The notes beneath the pieces were generated by a model, which saw nothing but the letters and a program-made list of their open reading frames with translations, ran no database searches and was not told where the DNA came from. A stretch of 53,936 nucleotides of DNA from an uncultured Clostridia bacterium (GTDB lineage: Bacteria > Bacillota > Clostridia > Christensenellales > Borkfalkiaceae): positions 1-53,936 of the forward strand of contig CALVHR010000013.1 of NCBI GenBank assembly GCA_944328495.1, given 5' to 3'. How positions within the stretch are numbered: position 1 is the stretch's first letter; each line of letters opens with the position of its first letter. Made by a program: the position numbers and the translations under genes. Positions 6,779-15,451 of this stretch are shown here, in pieces.

Positions 6779-8374
6779 TCAAACAAATTGTGCCGCGGTT
6801 TCGGTCGCGTTGCCATACGTATCGAGTACGTCGGACATATCGGCAAGCGCCCGTTCGTATTCGCTCGGATCGGTGACGAGGGAGATTGCCTCCATGTCAT
6901 AGAAGCGGCAAGTTACATTTTCAGAGCTGAGCATGAACGGTTTGCAGGCATTTTCGGTAAGACATTGATACACAATTTTAAGATCGCCGTTGATGTACAG
7001 ATATGCGTCGTTGTCGGTGATCGCGATCTTCCATTCGAGGACGAGCGGTTCGCTTCCCAGCGTGTAATAATTATTATCGTTGACGGTATGGGTTCCTCTG
7101 CATGCATATCCCGTCTTGAAATTTCCGTCGCTTGCGTTGTTCCAAAGAAGGAACCGATCATAGAAATTGATGAAACGGAATTCAATGTGCCCGTTTGTTG
7201 CGGAAGCGGAAATTTCCAGCTTTCCCGAAAGAATAAAATTGCGGGTGAGGGTTTCATATCCGTGCGCAATCGATGAAGGAAACGTTCCGACAGCCTGCGA
7301 CGATGTGCGTACGATATCGGGAATGGTGTCGGCATAATAATCTTCGATGACGATGTCCGTCTGCGCGAGAGCATCGGTAAATATGGAATAGCTTTCGAGC
7401 AAAGGATGGCATCCGTCGTCGCGCAATTTATCCGCTGTCAGTCGGGAAGGGGTGTCTATGTATGTGATCCAGCCGCGCGCATCGCACCAGTTCTGAATTT
7501 GCTCGTTTACCTCGCGGGTATATCCGATTTTGGCATCATCGTATGTGCGCAGGGAAATGCCGAAGTAATAAAGACCCGTTTCAGGGTAATACCCGTGCAG
7601 CATCGTAAACAGTCTCTGCAAGGCCGACACCGTTTCCGCTGCGCTCTTTCCGTCGTCATAGATATTATTTGTGCCGATATGCATGACAATGTTTTTGGGG
7701 GCGACATTGCCGAATATGTCTTCGGCGATCATTTCCCAGTCAAACGTCGTTGCTGAGCTGATCCCAAGGCACATTGCGCTTTTCCCCGCATAGCTTATCG
7801 AAAAAGTCGTCCAGAAGTCGTTTTCGTCGAAAAACGAATCGCCGATGAATGCGGTCGTAACGCCGTCCTGTGCTTTTGTGTTCCATGCTGAGGCGCGGGC
7901 GGCGATCTTGGTTGCATATTTGCTCGTGTCAAACTCTGTGCCGCTCGTATCGACGGCAACGCAGTTTACCGTGAATTCGCCCGTGGAAGAGCCAAACGTC
8001 GTCTTGACGGTTGCGGTGCCTTCTTTCAGTGCGCGAACCGTGCATTTTTCGGCATCCAGCTCGATCAGGCTCCTGTCGTATTCGTATGATATCTCTTTGT
8101 CGGCGTTGTCCGGTTCGGAAAATACCGGAATAAATTCGGATGCGGGGAAGCCCACCCATGCCGTGATACCGTCGATCGATACCGTTCCGTAATCTTGGCT
8201 CTGATCGTCCGATTCACCGCCCGTTTCGTCTCCTGACGTGCCGCCCGTATTTGTGTTCTGGTCCTGTCCGCCGTCGGTTTTTCCGCTTTCCGAACTCGCG
8301 CATCCCGCAAAGATCATCGGCAAAACCAAAAGGATGGCGATCAGCAGAACCGTCAGCTTTTTTAATCTCATCAT
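6779..8374 (-). CDS. SGNH/GDSL hydrolase lipoprotein with Ig-like and beta-sandwich domains
   Basis: This 531-residue lipoprotein (lipobox FAGC, Cys25) has a Gly/Asp/Thr-rich linker to residue 60 and a Big_2-like Ig domain at about 62-140. An SGNH esterase domain spans about 155-340, with Ser180 in FIGDSFFD, GTNN at 234-237 (usual GxND) and D320/H323 in DDGCH. A C-terminal concanavalin-like sandwich follows (about 350-515). Activity is probably deacetylation or deacylation of a glycan, by family and context. It is the only gene of this cluster on the minus strand and has its own promoter at 8484-8512. The Asn in place of the block III Asp is a known variation that need not abolish activity. 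Two adjacent ATG codons at the start are both usable behind AAGGAAG. Confidence 0.83.
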   Translation of the reverse strand: MMRLKKLTVLLIAILLVLPMIFAGCASSESGKTDGGQDQNTNTGGTSGDETGGESDDQSQDYGTVSIDGITAWVGFPASEFIPVFSEPDNADKEISYEYDRSLIELDAEKCTVRALKEGTATVKTTFGSSTGEFTVNCVAVDTSGTEFDTSKYATKIAARASAWNTKAQDGVTTAFIGDSFFDENDFWTTFSISYAGKSAMCLGISSATTFDWEMIAEDIFGNVAPKNIVMHIGTNNIYDDGKSAAETVSALQRLFTMLHGYYPETGLYYFGISLRTYDDAKIGYTREVNEQIQNWCDARGWITYIDTPSRLTADKLRDDGCHPLLESYSIFTDALAQTDIVIEDYYADTIPDIVRTSSQAVGTFPSSIAHGYETLTRNFILSGKLEISASATNGHIEFRFINFYDRFLLWNNASDGNFKTGYACRGTHTVNDNNYYTLGSEPLVLEWKIAITDNDAYLYINGDLKIVYQCLTENACKPFMLSSENVTCRFYDMEAISLVTDPSEYERALADMSDVLDTYGNATETAAQFV

Positions 8375-8483
8375 ACATTGCTTCCTTATAAATTTCTATG
8401 CACCCGCGCCGGTACGGCCGAAGAGAGGCGCTCTCGCCCGCTTTGCATCGGCGGCACCGCAAATATAAGTGCATTTTTGGATC
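8375..8483 (-). other. Structured 5' leader of the SGNH gene
   Basis: About 100 bases lie between the predicted start of transcription (near 8477) and the ATG. They are GC-rich and contain a small GGCG-AGAG-CGCC type hairpin. I recognise no known riboswitch in it. Confidence 0.35.
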
Positions 8484-8512
8484 ATTGTAACATTGCATGC
8501 GGGATCTGTCAA
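8484..8512 (-). promoter_or_regulatory. Promoter of the SGNH gene
   Basis: Read on the minus strand, TTGACA (8512-8507) is followed after 17 bases by TACAAT (8489-8484) with an extended TGt. The palindromic operator of the two plus-strand operons is absent here, so this gene appears to be controlled separately. Confidence 0.75.
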
Positions 8513-8615
8513 TACGGTTTTTTGATTTTTTAAGCGATAAAGCAAAATCTTTGCGTACACAGGAAAGAAATTTTGATGAGTTTTTTGGAGAAAAAGGGAA
8601 TATTTTTCCATTTCA

Positions 8616-8647
8616 ATGTTGCAAAAAATGCTGTATGATATTACACT
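8616..8647 (+). promoter_or_regulatory. Upstream element of the 9122 operon promoter
   Basis: ATGTTGCAAAAA (8616-8627) repeats the element at 2079-2090 and sits at the same 66-base distance from the -35 box. The partner half-site 22 bases on is weaker here (ATATTACAC). Confidence 0.5.
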
Positions 8648-8692
8648 TTTAGCTTTTTCTTTGCAAACCGCTTTTTTTTCAAAAAAATGGTC

Positions 8693-8736
8693 TTGACAAA
8701 CCATGAACTTGTGCTATAATGACATTAACGTTAATG
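8693..8736 (+). promoter_or_regulatory. Promoter and palindromic operator of the 9122 operon
   Basis: TTGACA (8693-8698) and an extended -10, TGcTATAAT (8712-8720), are 16 bases apart. The 14-base perfect palindrome CATTAACGTTAATG (8723-8736) covers the expected start point. A CG-centred palindrome of this size is typical of LacI-family operators; the regulator itself is not in this window. Confidence 0.8.
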
Positions 8737-9121
8737 TTTTTATGTGTTCAAATCATTGAAACATTTTTACATATTAATATAAAATTTTGTAAAAACAGAA
8801 CAAAATCGGCATTTTTTGGGGAATAAACGCAGTGCGGTGCGAAGGACGTTCGAAAAAAAGGAGTTCTGCATAATATACGGAGATATGGTATAAATATCCG
8901 ATCCGAATGCATTTTAAAACCCGCTAAAATATTACAAATATCGATATTTTAACGAGGCAAAAATGCGCTGAAAATACAACGTAGGAAAATGACAGCAAAG
9001 GCGGCCTGAGGGTGCGACGCATGGGGATATGCGCCGCAGTCTGTGCTTTTACGGGGGAACTATGGTTGGTTCGTGAAGGCGGCAGGCGGCTTACAGATAA
9101 AAAAATAAAACAGGAGCAGGA
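8737..9121 (+). other. Long untranslated leader of the giant lipoprotein gene
   Basis: About 395 bases separate the predicted transcription start from the ATG at 9122. The first half is AT-rich. The second half holds a hairpin (9014-9022 with 9029-9037) and a four-codon mini-ORF at 9062-9076 (Met-Val-Gly-Ser) behind GGGGGA. I could not match it to a known riboswitch class. There is no protein gene in this stretch. Confidence 0.45.
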
Positions 9122-12100
9122 ATGATGAAGGGAATTTTCAAAAAAGCCGGTCTTGCGATTTTGATGGCGCTGACTCTGGTGTCGTTTGCGTTTGCCGCCG
9201 CTTGTTCGGACAACGCGTCAAACGGCAAGACTTCGGCCGTGGAATCGCTTCGGCTGAGCGAAACGGATATCACGCTCGAATTGGGAGAGGAGCATACTCT
9301 CACGGCGGCGCTGATGCCCGAGGGAGCGGAGGCGACCGTGGCATGGAGTTCGGAGAATGCGGAAATCGCTTCGGTGAGCGAGGCAGGCGTTGTCAAGGCT
9401 GTCAAAGTGGGCACGACGGTGATCACGGCGACGGCGGAAAACGCGAGCGATTTTTGTCAGGTCACGGTCGTGGAAAAGGGAGCGACCGCCGAAGACGACG
9501 AGATGACCCGGGAGGGATATCTCTATTACGAAGATTTCACGCAGCGCGAGACCGTGCCGAATTATTTTAAGAAAACGATTTCCGGGACGGGTGCGGCGAG
9601 CGTCGGCGAAGAGGGGCTGCGCATCACGCAGTCGGGATCGGGGCAGAGTTTTCTGACCTATATTTTTGACGAGCCGCTTTCAGGCAGGGTGCAGGTGGAG
9701 TCGCGCGTAAAAGTCGGATCCACGGCCTTTTCGAATATTTTATTCTTCTATCAGGGAGAGAGCGGCGCGGACACGGCGGATGCCGTTGTGACGTTCGGCA
9801 TGAACGGCGGCGGGTTCGTCAATCATACGGGCGGAGCGTGGCACCAGATCTGTGCGCATTCGCTCAACACCTGGTATGACATCGTGATGGTGATGGATAT
9901 CGGCAACAGTGAATATGAGCTGACTCTTGTCGACGAAAGCGGGAGAGCGAGCAATTATACATTGCCGTTCCGCAATGCCGGTGACGGTGTGGAAGACCGC
10001 ATTAAGCTTTTGAAGTTCGGAACCGACAAAGAGGGTGCGGACATCACGTGGCAATACATAAAGATCAAAGAGCTGGGCACCGAGCGTGCGCCGCAGATCC
10101 GGGCAGACCGCACGACATATTCGGCAGTTCTTTCGCAGACCAAGCAGGTCGTGCTCGATTACGACGTGATCGGCGAACCCGAGCCTACGGTGCGCGTTGC
10201 AAGCGTGAGTGAAGGCGTCACGGTTGCTGCCGACAATAAGACGGTCAGCTTTACGGCGGCGGGCACGTACACGGTGACGATCGAGGCGGAAAATACCCTC
10301 GGCAAAGCCAGCCAGACCTTTACGGTCAACGTGCGCGAGGATGCAGATACTTATTTGGATACCGATTTTGAAACGAATCCGGGCTTTACGATGAGCAGTT
10401 CGGGTGCAGGCAGTGCGCAGGTTTCGGACGGCGCGCTGAATATCAGCACGGGTTCTTCGTCCTCTTCGGCGTTTGCGCGCTATGATTTCGGCGCGTCGCT
10501 GACGGGCAACGTGCTTGCGGAGATGGTGATTACGGATACATCCACGGGTACGGGGGCGAGCAGTAACTTTATCAACTTGCTGTTCCTGTACACGACCGGC
10601 ACGACGAGCAACGACACCTCCCGCTGTGCCTTCTCGCTGGGCATTGACGACGGAGTGCTCGCATACCATACGGGCAGCGGCTGGAAGAACGAAACGACTG
10701 CCGTTGTTCCGCAGGGCAGGCCCGTGACGATATCGGTGCTGATGAACTTTGAGGATGCGGTGTACAGCGTTTATATGGACGGGGAGCCGACCGCATTGAT
10801 GAATGTAGGATTCCGCAATCCCTCGCTGAAAGACGATGTGTCCGTGCTGTATATCGGCTCGGATAAACAGACGACCTCCGTTTCGTATGATTCGATGAAA
10901 TTCATGAAGGTGACGCCGCCTTCCATTGCGATGGCGGAGAGCGCCGCGGTCGATATGGATATTGATCCGAATTTCGCCTTAAACTATGCTGTTTCGCCTT
11001 CTGATGCGCAGGTAAGCGTTATTTGTGACAAGACGAGTGGTTGGAGTTGGCAGGATGGTAAAGAAAATGAAGCAGTTACCTTTACTGCTGCGGGAACTTA
11101 CGTGTTTACGGTAACTGCTGCAAGTTCGGGCGGAAGCGTAAGCAAAACGATCACGGTTACCGTCACGGGTTCCAATCTCGCTCCCGAAATTGATGTGACG
11201 AGCGAGGAAGGCAATATTGTTTTGCAGTCTGCGGACGGATACATTTTGTCTTATATCGTGACGGGCTCGCCCGCTCCCGAAGTGGTCGTATCCGAAACTA
11301 CCCAAATCGGCGGCTGGGCGTACGACGATGCGGCCGGCAAGATCACGTTCACGAAAACAGGTTATTACGAATTTATTGTCGTAGCGACCAATTCGGTCGG
11401 CACGGCGAGCGGTACTTTTGCCGTAACGGTCACCGATCTCTTTGCGGATACCGATTCGATCGTTCCGTTCTGGTCGGTAACGTTCGGGCAAGAGGAAAAG
11501 GGCGGTTTTGAAGAGACCTCCACGGAAGGAGGACTGGTCAACTGGACAGACGGCGGCGTGAACGTTGCCCTCAACGGCAGCGGCTCCGCATTTGTCGACA
11601 AGAAATTTGACACGGCGTTCGACGGCATTGTCGTCACCGAGATCACCTTCACCGAAAACGTCGAAGGCGTCGGCGGCGCGTTTACAAACCTGCTGTTCTT
11701 CTATACGAGCAATTCTGCGGGCGGGCTCGGCTCCAATGCGATGGGCGTTGCGGTCCGCAATGAATACAATGCGCTCATCTGGAGCGAAAAGAGCAGTGGC
11801 GGCTGGACGGATTTCTCCGATCCGAACGGCGTCCGCGCAGACTTGAAGATTAATACCGAATACACGCTCAAAGTTGTCAATGACTTTGACAATAAGGTCA
11901 GCTATTTCTATCTGAGCGGCGAGGGTACCAACTATATCTTCGATGAGACCTATCTCGGAAGCCACGTTTTCCGCAATATGTCTTTGGAAAACATCGACAG
12001 AATTCGCATCGGTTCGGATAAAGCGGGCACCGATTTCACGGTCAAGAGCATCGTGATGCGTCAATTTGATGAGAACGTTCCCGAACCGGTTGCGCCGACC

Positions 12101-15100
12101 GTGACCGTCAACGAAGCGGAAAAGGTGCTCACACTTTCAAGCGGGACTGCGGCATATGTTCTCGATTATACCGTGTCACCCGCGGATGCGCAGGTCACGA
12201 TCACCTGTGACAAGACGGAAGGCTTTACGCTCGACGGCAACAATGTGACATTCACGGCGGCGGGGACGTATGTCTTCACGGTCAAAGCGGAAAATGCGAG
12301 CGGCAGCGACTCCGACACGATCACGGTGACGGTGGAAGCGGAAGTGATCATACCCGCACCCGAGTTCACGACGGCGCCGGAGGATGTGTTCGACTATACT
12401 TTACAGGATGCCGTGATCGATACGACGGACGATAATTCGTGTATCGCGTCTCGCCCGAGCGTTACGATCGCGTACGAAGTCACCGCAAATCCTGCGGCGA
12501 CGATCACGCTCGAAGAGACGACGGGCAAAGACGGCTGGTCGTTTGACGAAGCGAGCAAAAAGATCTACTTTTCCAAGGGCGGCGAGTACGAGTTCAAGAT
12601 CAGCGCCAAAAATGCAGGAGGCACGGCTTCCGAAACGTTCGTCGTCAATGTGACGGATCTGTATGCGAAAGAGGCGACGGCAGACGCAGCGGTCGTGGAC
12701 AGCTGGACGTTTGGTTCGACCGCAGATCCCGACTGGACGGAAGAGGCGCTTGTCCCTACCGGTTTCCGCAACTGGACGGACAATGGGCTCGAGATGGGCA
12801 GGACGAGCAACGACGGCTCTGCATTTGTAAACCATAAGTTCGACCAAGCTCTTGAAGGTATCTACGAATTTTCCGTTGAATTCACGATCGATCCGACGAC
12901 AACGAGCGCAACGTTTGCGAATATCATGTTCCTTGTTTCCGGAGTTAACGCTAGCGATAAATCGGTCATCACTGTGACGGTGACCGAATGGATGATCAAG
13001 ATCAACGAATCGGGCAAATGGAGAAAACCTGCCATTGCGGGCACCGATGAATTTGTGCGCCTCGTTCTGGGCGATAAGTACACCGTCCGTGCCGTAGTCA
13101 ACACCGAAACGGAGAGGTTGTACCTGTACATCGACGGCGAAAAACTGTACACAGACAGCTCGCGCACGGAAACGTTCGACCTGAACGGGGAACTGTACCT
13201 GGGCAACTTCGATTTCCGCGATAACGGGAGCGACATCAATTATTACCGCGCGGGGCTCAACAGCGGCAACCCGTCCAAATTCACCATCCACAGCATCGTA
13301 GCCAAACAGCTTTCGCCCGTAGTTACGGTGAATCAGAGTTCGGCGGCCGTCGATTTTGCCAACAACACGGCGACCTATACGCTGAACTACACGGTAAGCG
13401 AATTCGGCAGTCCCGAAGCGGCGGTCATCACCTGCGATCAGAAGACCGGCTGGACGAATGAAGGGAATGTAATCACCTTTACGCAAACGGGAACGTACGT
13501 TTTCACCGTTACGGCGGAAAATGCGTATGGTTCCGGAAGCGGAACCATAACCGTTACGGTTAAAAAGCCCACGACGGGCGTTACCATCGACGTCGATTCG
13601 GACCGCGACGCGGCCGTCAATGCAGGCGGTTACTATACGCTGAAATATACGGCGGGTTCGGACGTGGCGAACGTTGAACTCACCTGCGACCAGCAGGACG
13701 GCTATTCGTACGACGCGGAGACAGGGCTGATCCACTTCACCGCCCCCGGCGTATACAACTTTACGCTGACGGCAACGGATGAAGGCGAAACTCTTACGGA
13801 TACTTCGAATTTCAAAGTAACGGTTACGGACGAGGAGAACGTGATCTGGAATCCGACGCTTACCAGCGAAGTTTCGGGGCCCGACATCACCAATAAGGCG
13901 GACGGCGCGGAGAATCGCGGCACGATCACCTTCGATCAGAACGGTATGACGGTTACTTCCGGCGCGGGCGTCGGCGGCAGCGCACCTTTGATCTTCTATA
14001 AAAAGTTCGACAGCGCCCTGAACGGACTGGTGAAAACGGAAATCACTTTTGTCGACAATAACGGCACCGGATTTATCAACCTCGCGTTTTTCCACAATTC
14101 GGGGATTACCTCGAATGACGGCAACGAAGGCACGATGGTTGTCGCCGTCGAAAACGGAGCTTTGCGGCATCGCGGCATGGTCGACGGCTCTTTGGAAGGA
14201 TGGACTTCTTTCTCGATGGACGGCCAGCTTATCAAGGTGCAGCCGGGCGAAGAATACACGCTGACCATCTATAACGATTTCGACAACGAAATCAGCTATA
14301 TCTATCTTACCGGCACGGTGGTGCTCGGTGAAAGTACGAAGGAATTGGACAATTGCTACCTCGGCGTTTCCAATTTCCGCCGTCAGGGCAAGGGCGATGC
14401 CGTCGAGTATTTCTATACGGGCACTTCGCAGCGCAATATTTCTTATACCATCAAATCGCTGAATATTGAGCAGTCGTTTGCACCGCAGATCTTTATGAAT
14501 TCTTCCTACAATGTGCAGGAAGGCGGCACGCTCGCTCTGAATACGCTCGGCGCGGCGGACGGATACATCATCGATTGCGCTCAGGAAGGCTGGAGCATCG
14601 AAGGGAACGTGATCACGTTCGCGCAGTCAGGCACATATGAAATGACCGTCCGCGCGTACAGCGATCAGGGCGAATCGGATGCAGTTTCGATCACTGCCAA
14701 CGTCGCCAAATACGGCGCTTGGCTGGAAGAGAACGGAGAGGTCGTCATCAATACCATCGCGGCGATGGAACAGTCCGATTACGCAAATTACGGCAACGGC
14801 TCTGTGGAAGAGGAAGTTTGGACTCCTTGGACGAACTGCACTGTAACGGGCATGCATAACGCTGATAATGGCACCTCGTGGGATACCCCGGAAGATGCAA
14901 AGGCAAACGCGCCCTGGCTGGAGTTTAAGGTCAAAATCCAAACGCCGGGCACATATACCATGTTCGTTCAGTTGAGCAGTTTGACTACCGTTAATAATTC
15001 CATTCACTGCGGGCATGACGGAACGCCGTTCCAGTGTTCGAATCCCGGATCGTTCTATATCGGGAAATGGATATATACAGACCAATATACCTTTGAATTG

Positions 15101-15271
15101 ACGGAAGGCGAACATACGATCAGTCTGTATGTACGTGAAGACGGCAGCGCTCCGAACCAAATTTGGCTGCGCAATATGGGAGATGATACGACCAGTACCT
15201 TTGATTATAGGTCGGGTTGGGTAGACGGCGCATCAAAAATTGAAAGCGCGCGCGAGATCATCGCAGAATAA
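9122..15271 (+). CDS. Giant multidomain surface lipoprotein (2,049 residues)
   Basis: After the lipobox FAAAC (Cys28) comes a Big_2 Ig-like domain (about 39-117), then alternating modules. LamG/concanavalin-like sandwiches begin near residues 125, 410, 774, 1179 and 1571. Between them are short Ig/PKD-like repeats ending in strands such as GTYVFTVTAENA, near 314-400, 595-770, 990-1178, 1397-1570 and 1785-1860. Residues about 1863-2049 form the same C-terminal sandwich as in the esterase encoded at 2247. No catalytic motif is visible. The protein would stand far out from the membrane, and binding of xylan or of cells to fibre is the likely role. It heads an operon with the GH115 and the gene at 19910. 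Start codons at 9122 and 9125 are both possible behind AGGAG (9112-9116). Confidence 0.82.
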   Translation: MMKGIFKKAGLAILMALTLVSFAFAAACSDNASNGKTSAVESLRLSETDITLELGEEHTLTAALMPEGAEATVAWSSENAEIASVSEAGVVKAVKVGTTVITATAENASDFCQVTVVEKGATAEDDEMTREGYLYYEDFTQRETVPNYFKKTISGTGAASVGEEGLRITQSGSGQSFLTYIFDEPLSGRVQVESRVKVGSTAFSNILFFYQGESGADTADAVVTFGMNGGGFVNHTGGAWHQICAHSLNTWYDIVMVMDIGNSEYELTLVDESGRASNYTLPFRNAGDGVEDRIKLLKFGTDKEGADITWQYIKIKELGTERAPQIRADRTTYSAVLSQTKQVVLDYDVIGEPEPTVRVASVSEGVTVAADNKTVSFTAAGTYTVTIEAENTLGKASQTFTVNVREDADTYLDTDFETNPGFTMSSSGAGSAQVSDGALNISTGSSSSSAFARYDFGASLTGNVLAEMVITDTSTGTGASSNFINLLFLYTTGTTSNDTSRCAFSLGIDDGVLAYHTGSGWKNETTAVVPQGRPVTISVLMNFEDAVYSVYMDGEPTALMNVGFRNPSLKDDVSVLYIGSDKQTTSVSYDSMKFMKVTPPSIAMAESAAVDMDIDPNFALNYAVSPSDAQVSVICDKTSGWSWQDGKENEAVTFTAAGTYVFTVTAASSGGSVSKTITVTVTGSNLAPEIDVTSEEGNIVLQSADGYILSYIVTGSPAPEVVVSETTQIGGWAYDDAAGKITFTKTGYYEFIVVATNSVGTASGTFAVTVTDLFADTDSIVPFWSVTFGQEEKGGFEETSTEGGLVNWTDGGVNVALNGSGSAFVDKKFDTAFDGIVVTEITFTENVEGVGGAFTNLLFFYTSNSAGGLGSNAMGVAVRNEYNALIWSEKSSGGWTDFSDPNGVRADLKINTEYTLKVVNDFDNKVSYFYLSGEGTNYIFDETYLGSHVFRNMSLENIDRIRIGSDKAGTDFTVKSIVMRQFDENVPEPVAPTVTVNEAEKVLTLSSGTAAYVLDYTVSPADAQVTITCDKTEGFTLDGNNVTFTAAGTYVFTVKAENASGSDSDTITVTVEAEVIIPAPEFTTAPEDVFDYTLQDAVIDTTDDNSCIASRPSVTIAYEVTANPAATITLEETTGKDGWSFDEASKKIYFSKGGEYEFKISAKNAGGTASETFVVNVTDLYAKEATADAAVVDSWTFGSTADPDWTEEALVPTGFRNWTDNGLEMGRTSNDGSAFVNHKFDQALEGIYEFSVEFTIDPTTTSATFANIMFLVSGVNASDKSVITVTVTEWMIKINESGKWRKPAIAGTDEFVRLVLGDKYTVRAVVNTETERLYLYIDGEKLYTDSSRTETFDLNGELYLGNFDFRDNGSDINYYRAGLNSGNPSKFTIHSIVAKQLSPVVTVNQSSAAVDFANNTATYTLNYTVSEFGSPEAAVITCDQKTGWTNEGNVITFTQTGTYVFTVTAENAYGSGSGTITVTVKKPTTGVTIDVDSDRDAAVNAGGYYTLKYTAGSDVANVELTCDQQDGYSYDAETGLIHFTAPGVYNFTLTATDEGETLTDTSNFKVTVTDEENVIWNPTLTSEVSGPDITNKADGAENRGTITFDQNGMTVTSGAGVGGSAPLIFYKKFDSALNGLVKTEITFVDNNGTGFINLAFFHNSGITSNDGNEGTMVVAVENGALRHRGMVDGSLEGWTSFSMDGQLIKVQPGEEYTLTIYNDFDNEISYIYLTGTVVLGESTKELDNCYLGVSNFRRQGKGDAVEYFYTGTSQRNISYTIKSLNIEQSFAPQIFMNSSYNVQEGGTLALNTLGAADGYIIDCAQEGWSIEGNVITFAQSGTYEMTVRAYSDQGESDAVSITANVAKYGAWLEENGEVVINTIAAMEQSDYANYGNGSVEEEVWTPWTNCTVTGMHNADNGTSWDTPEDAKANAPWLEFKVKIQTPGTYTMFVQLSSLTTVNNSIHCGHDGTPFQCSNPGSFYIGKWIYTDQYTFELTEGEHTISLYVREDGSAPNQIWLRNMGDDTTSTFDYRSGWVDGASKIESAREIIAE

Positions 15272-15295
15272 CGGAATAAACACAGCAACTTTATC

Positions 15296-15425
15296 CGCCG
15301 CGGCTTGACTGCGGCGGAAACAAGGAACAGGGCGCGGCGGTGCCGCGCGGATGCGGAAGAAACAATTTTTAATCATTGCAACAAGGGCAGACCGATGCGG
15401 CGGCCGAATGGCCGCCGCAGAGGCC
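15296..15425 (+). repeat. Intercistronic hairpins between the giant lipoprotein and GH115
   Basis: Two GC-rich inverted repeats occupy the 180-base gap. CCGCCGC pairs with GCGGCGG (about 15296-15318), and TGCGGCGGCC pairs with its complement around GAAT (15396-15419). No T tract follows, so these may protect the mRNA or attenuate it rather than terminate. Confidence 0.6.
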
Positions 15426-15451
15426 GCCGCAGAATAACATGGAGGAAGCAA

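Noticed and set aside
4329-6782. A long open frame of 817 codons on the minus strand
   Set aside because: It lies wholly antisense to the esterase and lipoprotein genes, is Arg/His-rich with no domain, and has no ribosome site. It results from GC-biased third positions of the real genes.
8990-9080. c-di-GMP (GEMM) riboswitch in the giant-lipoprotein leader
   Set aside because: A GCAAAGG-like stretch hinted at it, but the paired P1 stem, the second tetraloop arm and the conserved 3' block could not be found.
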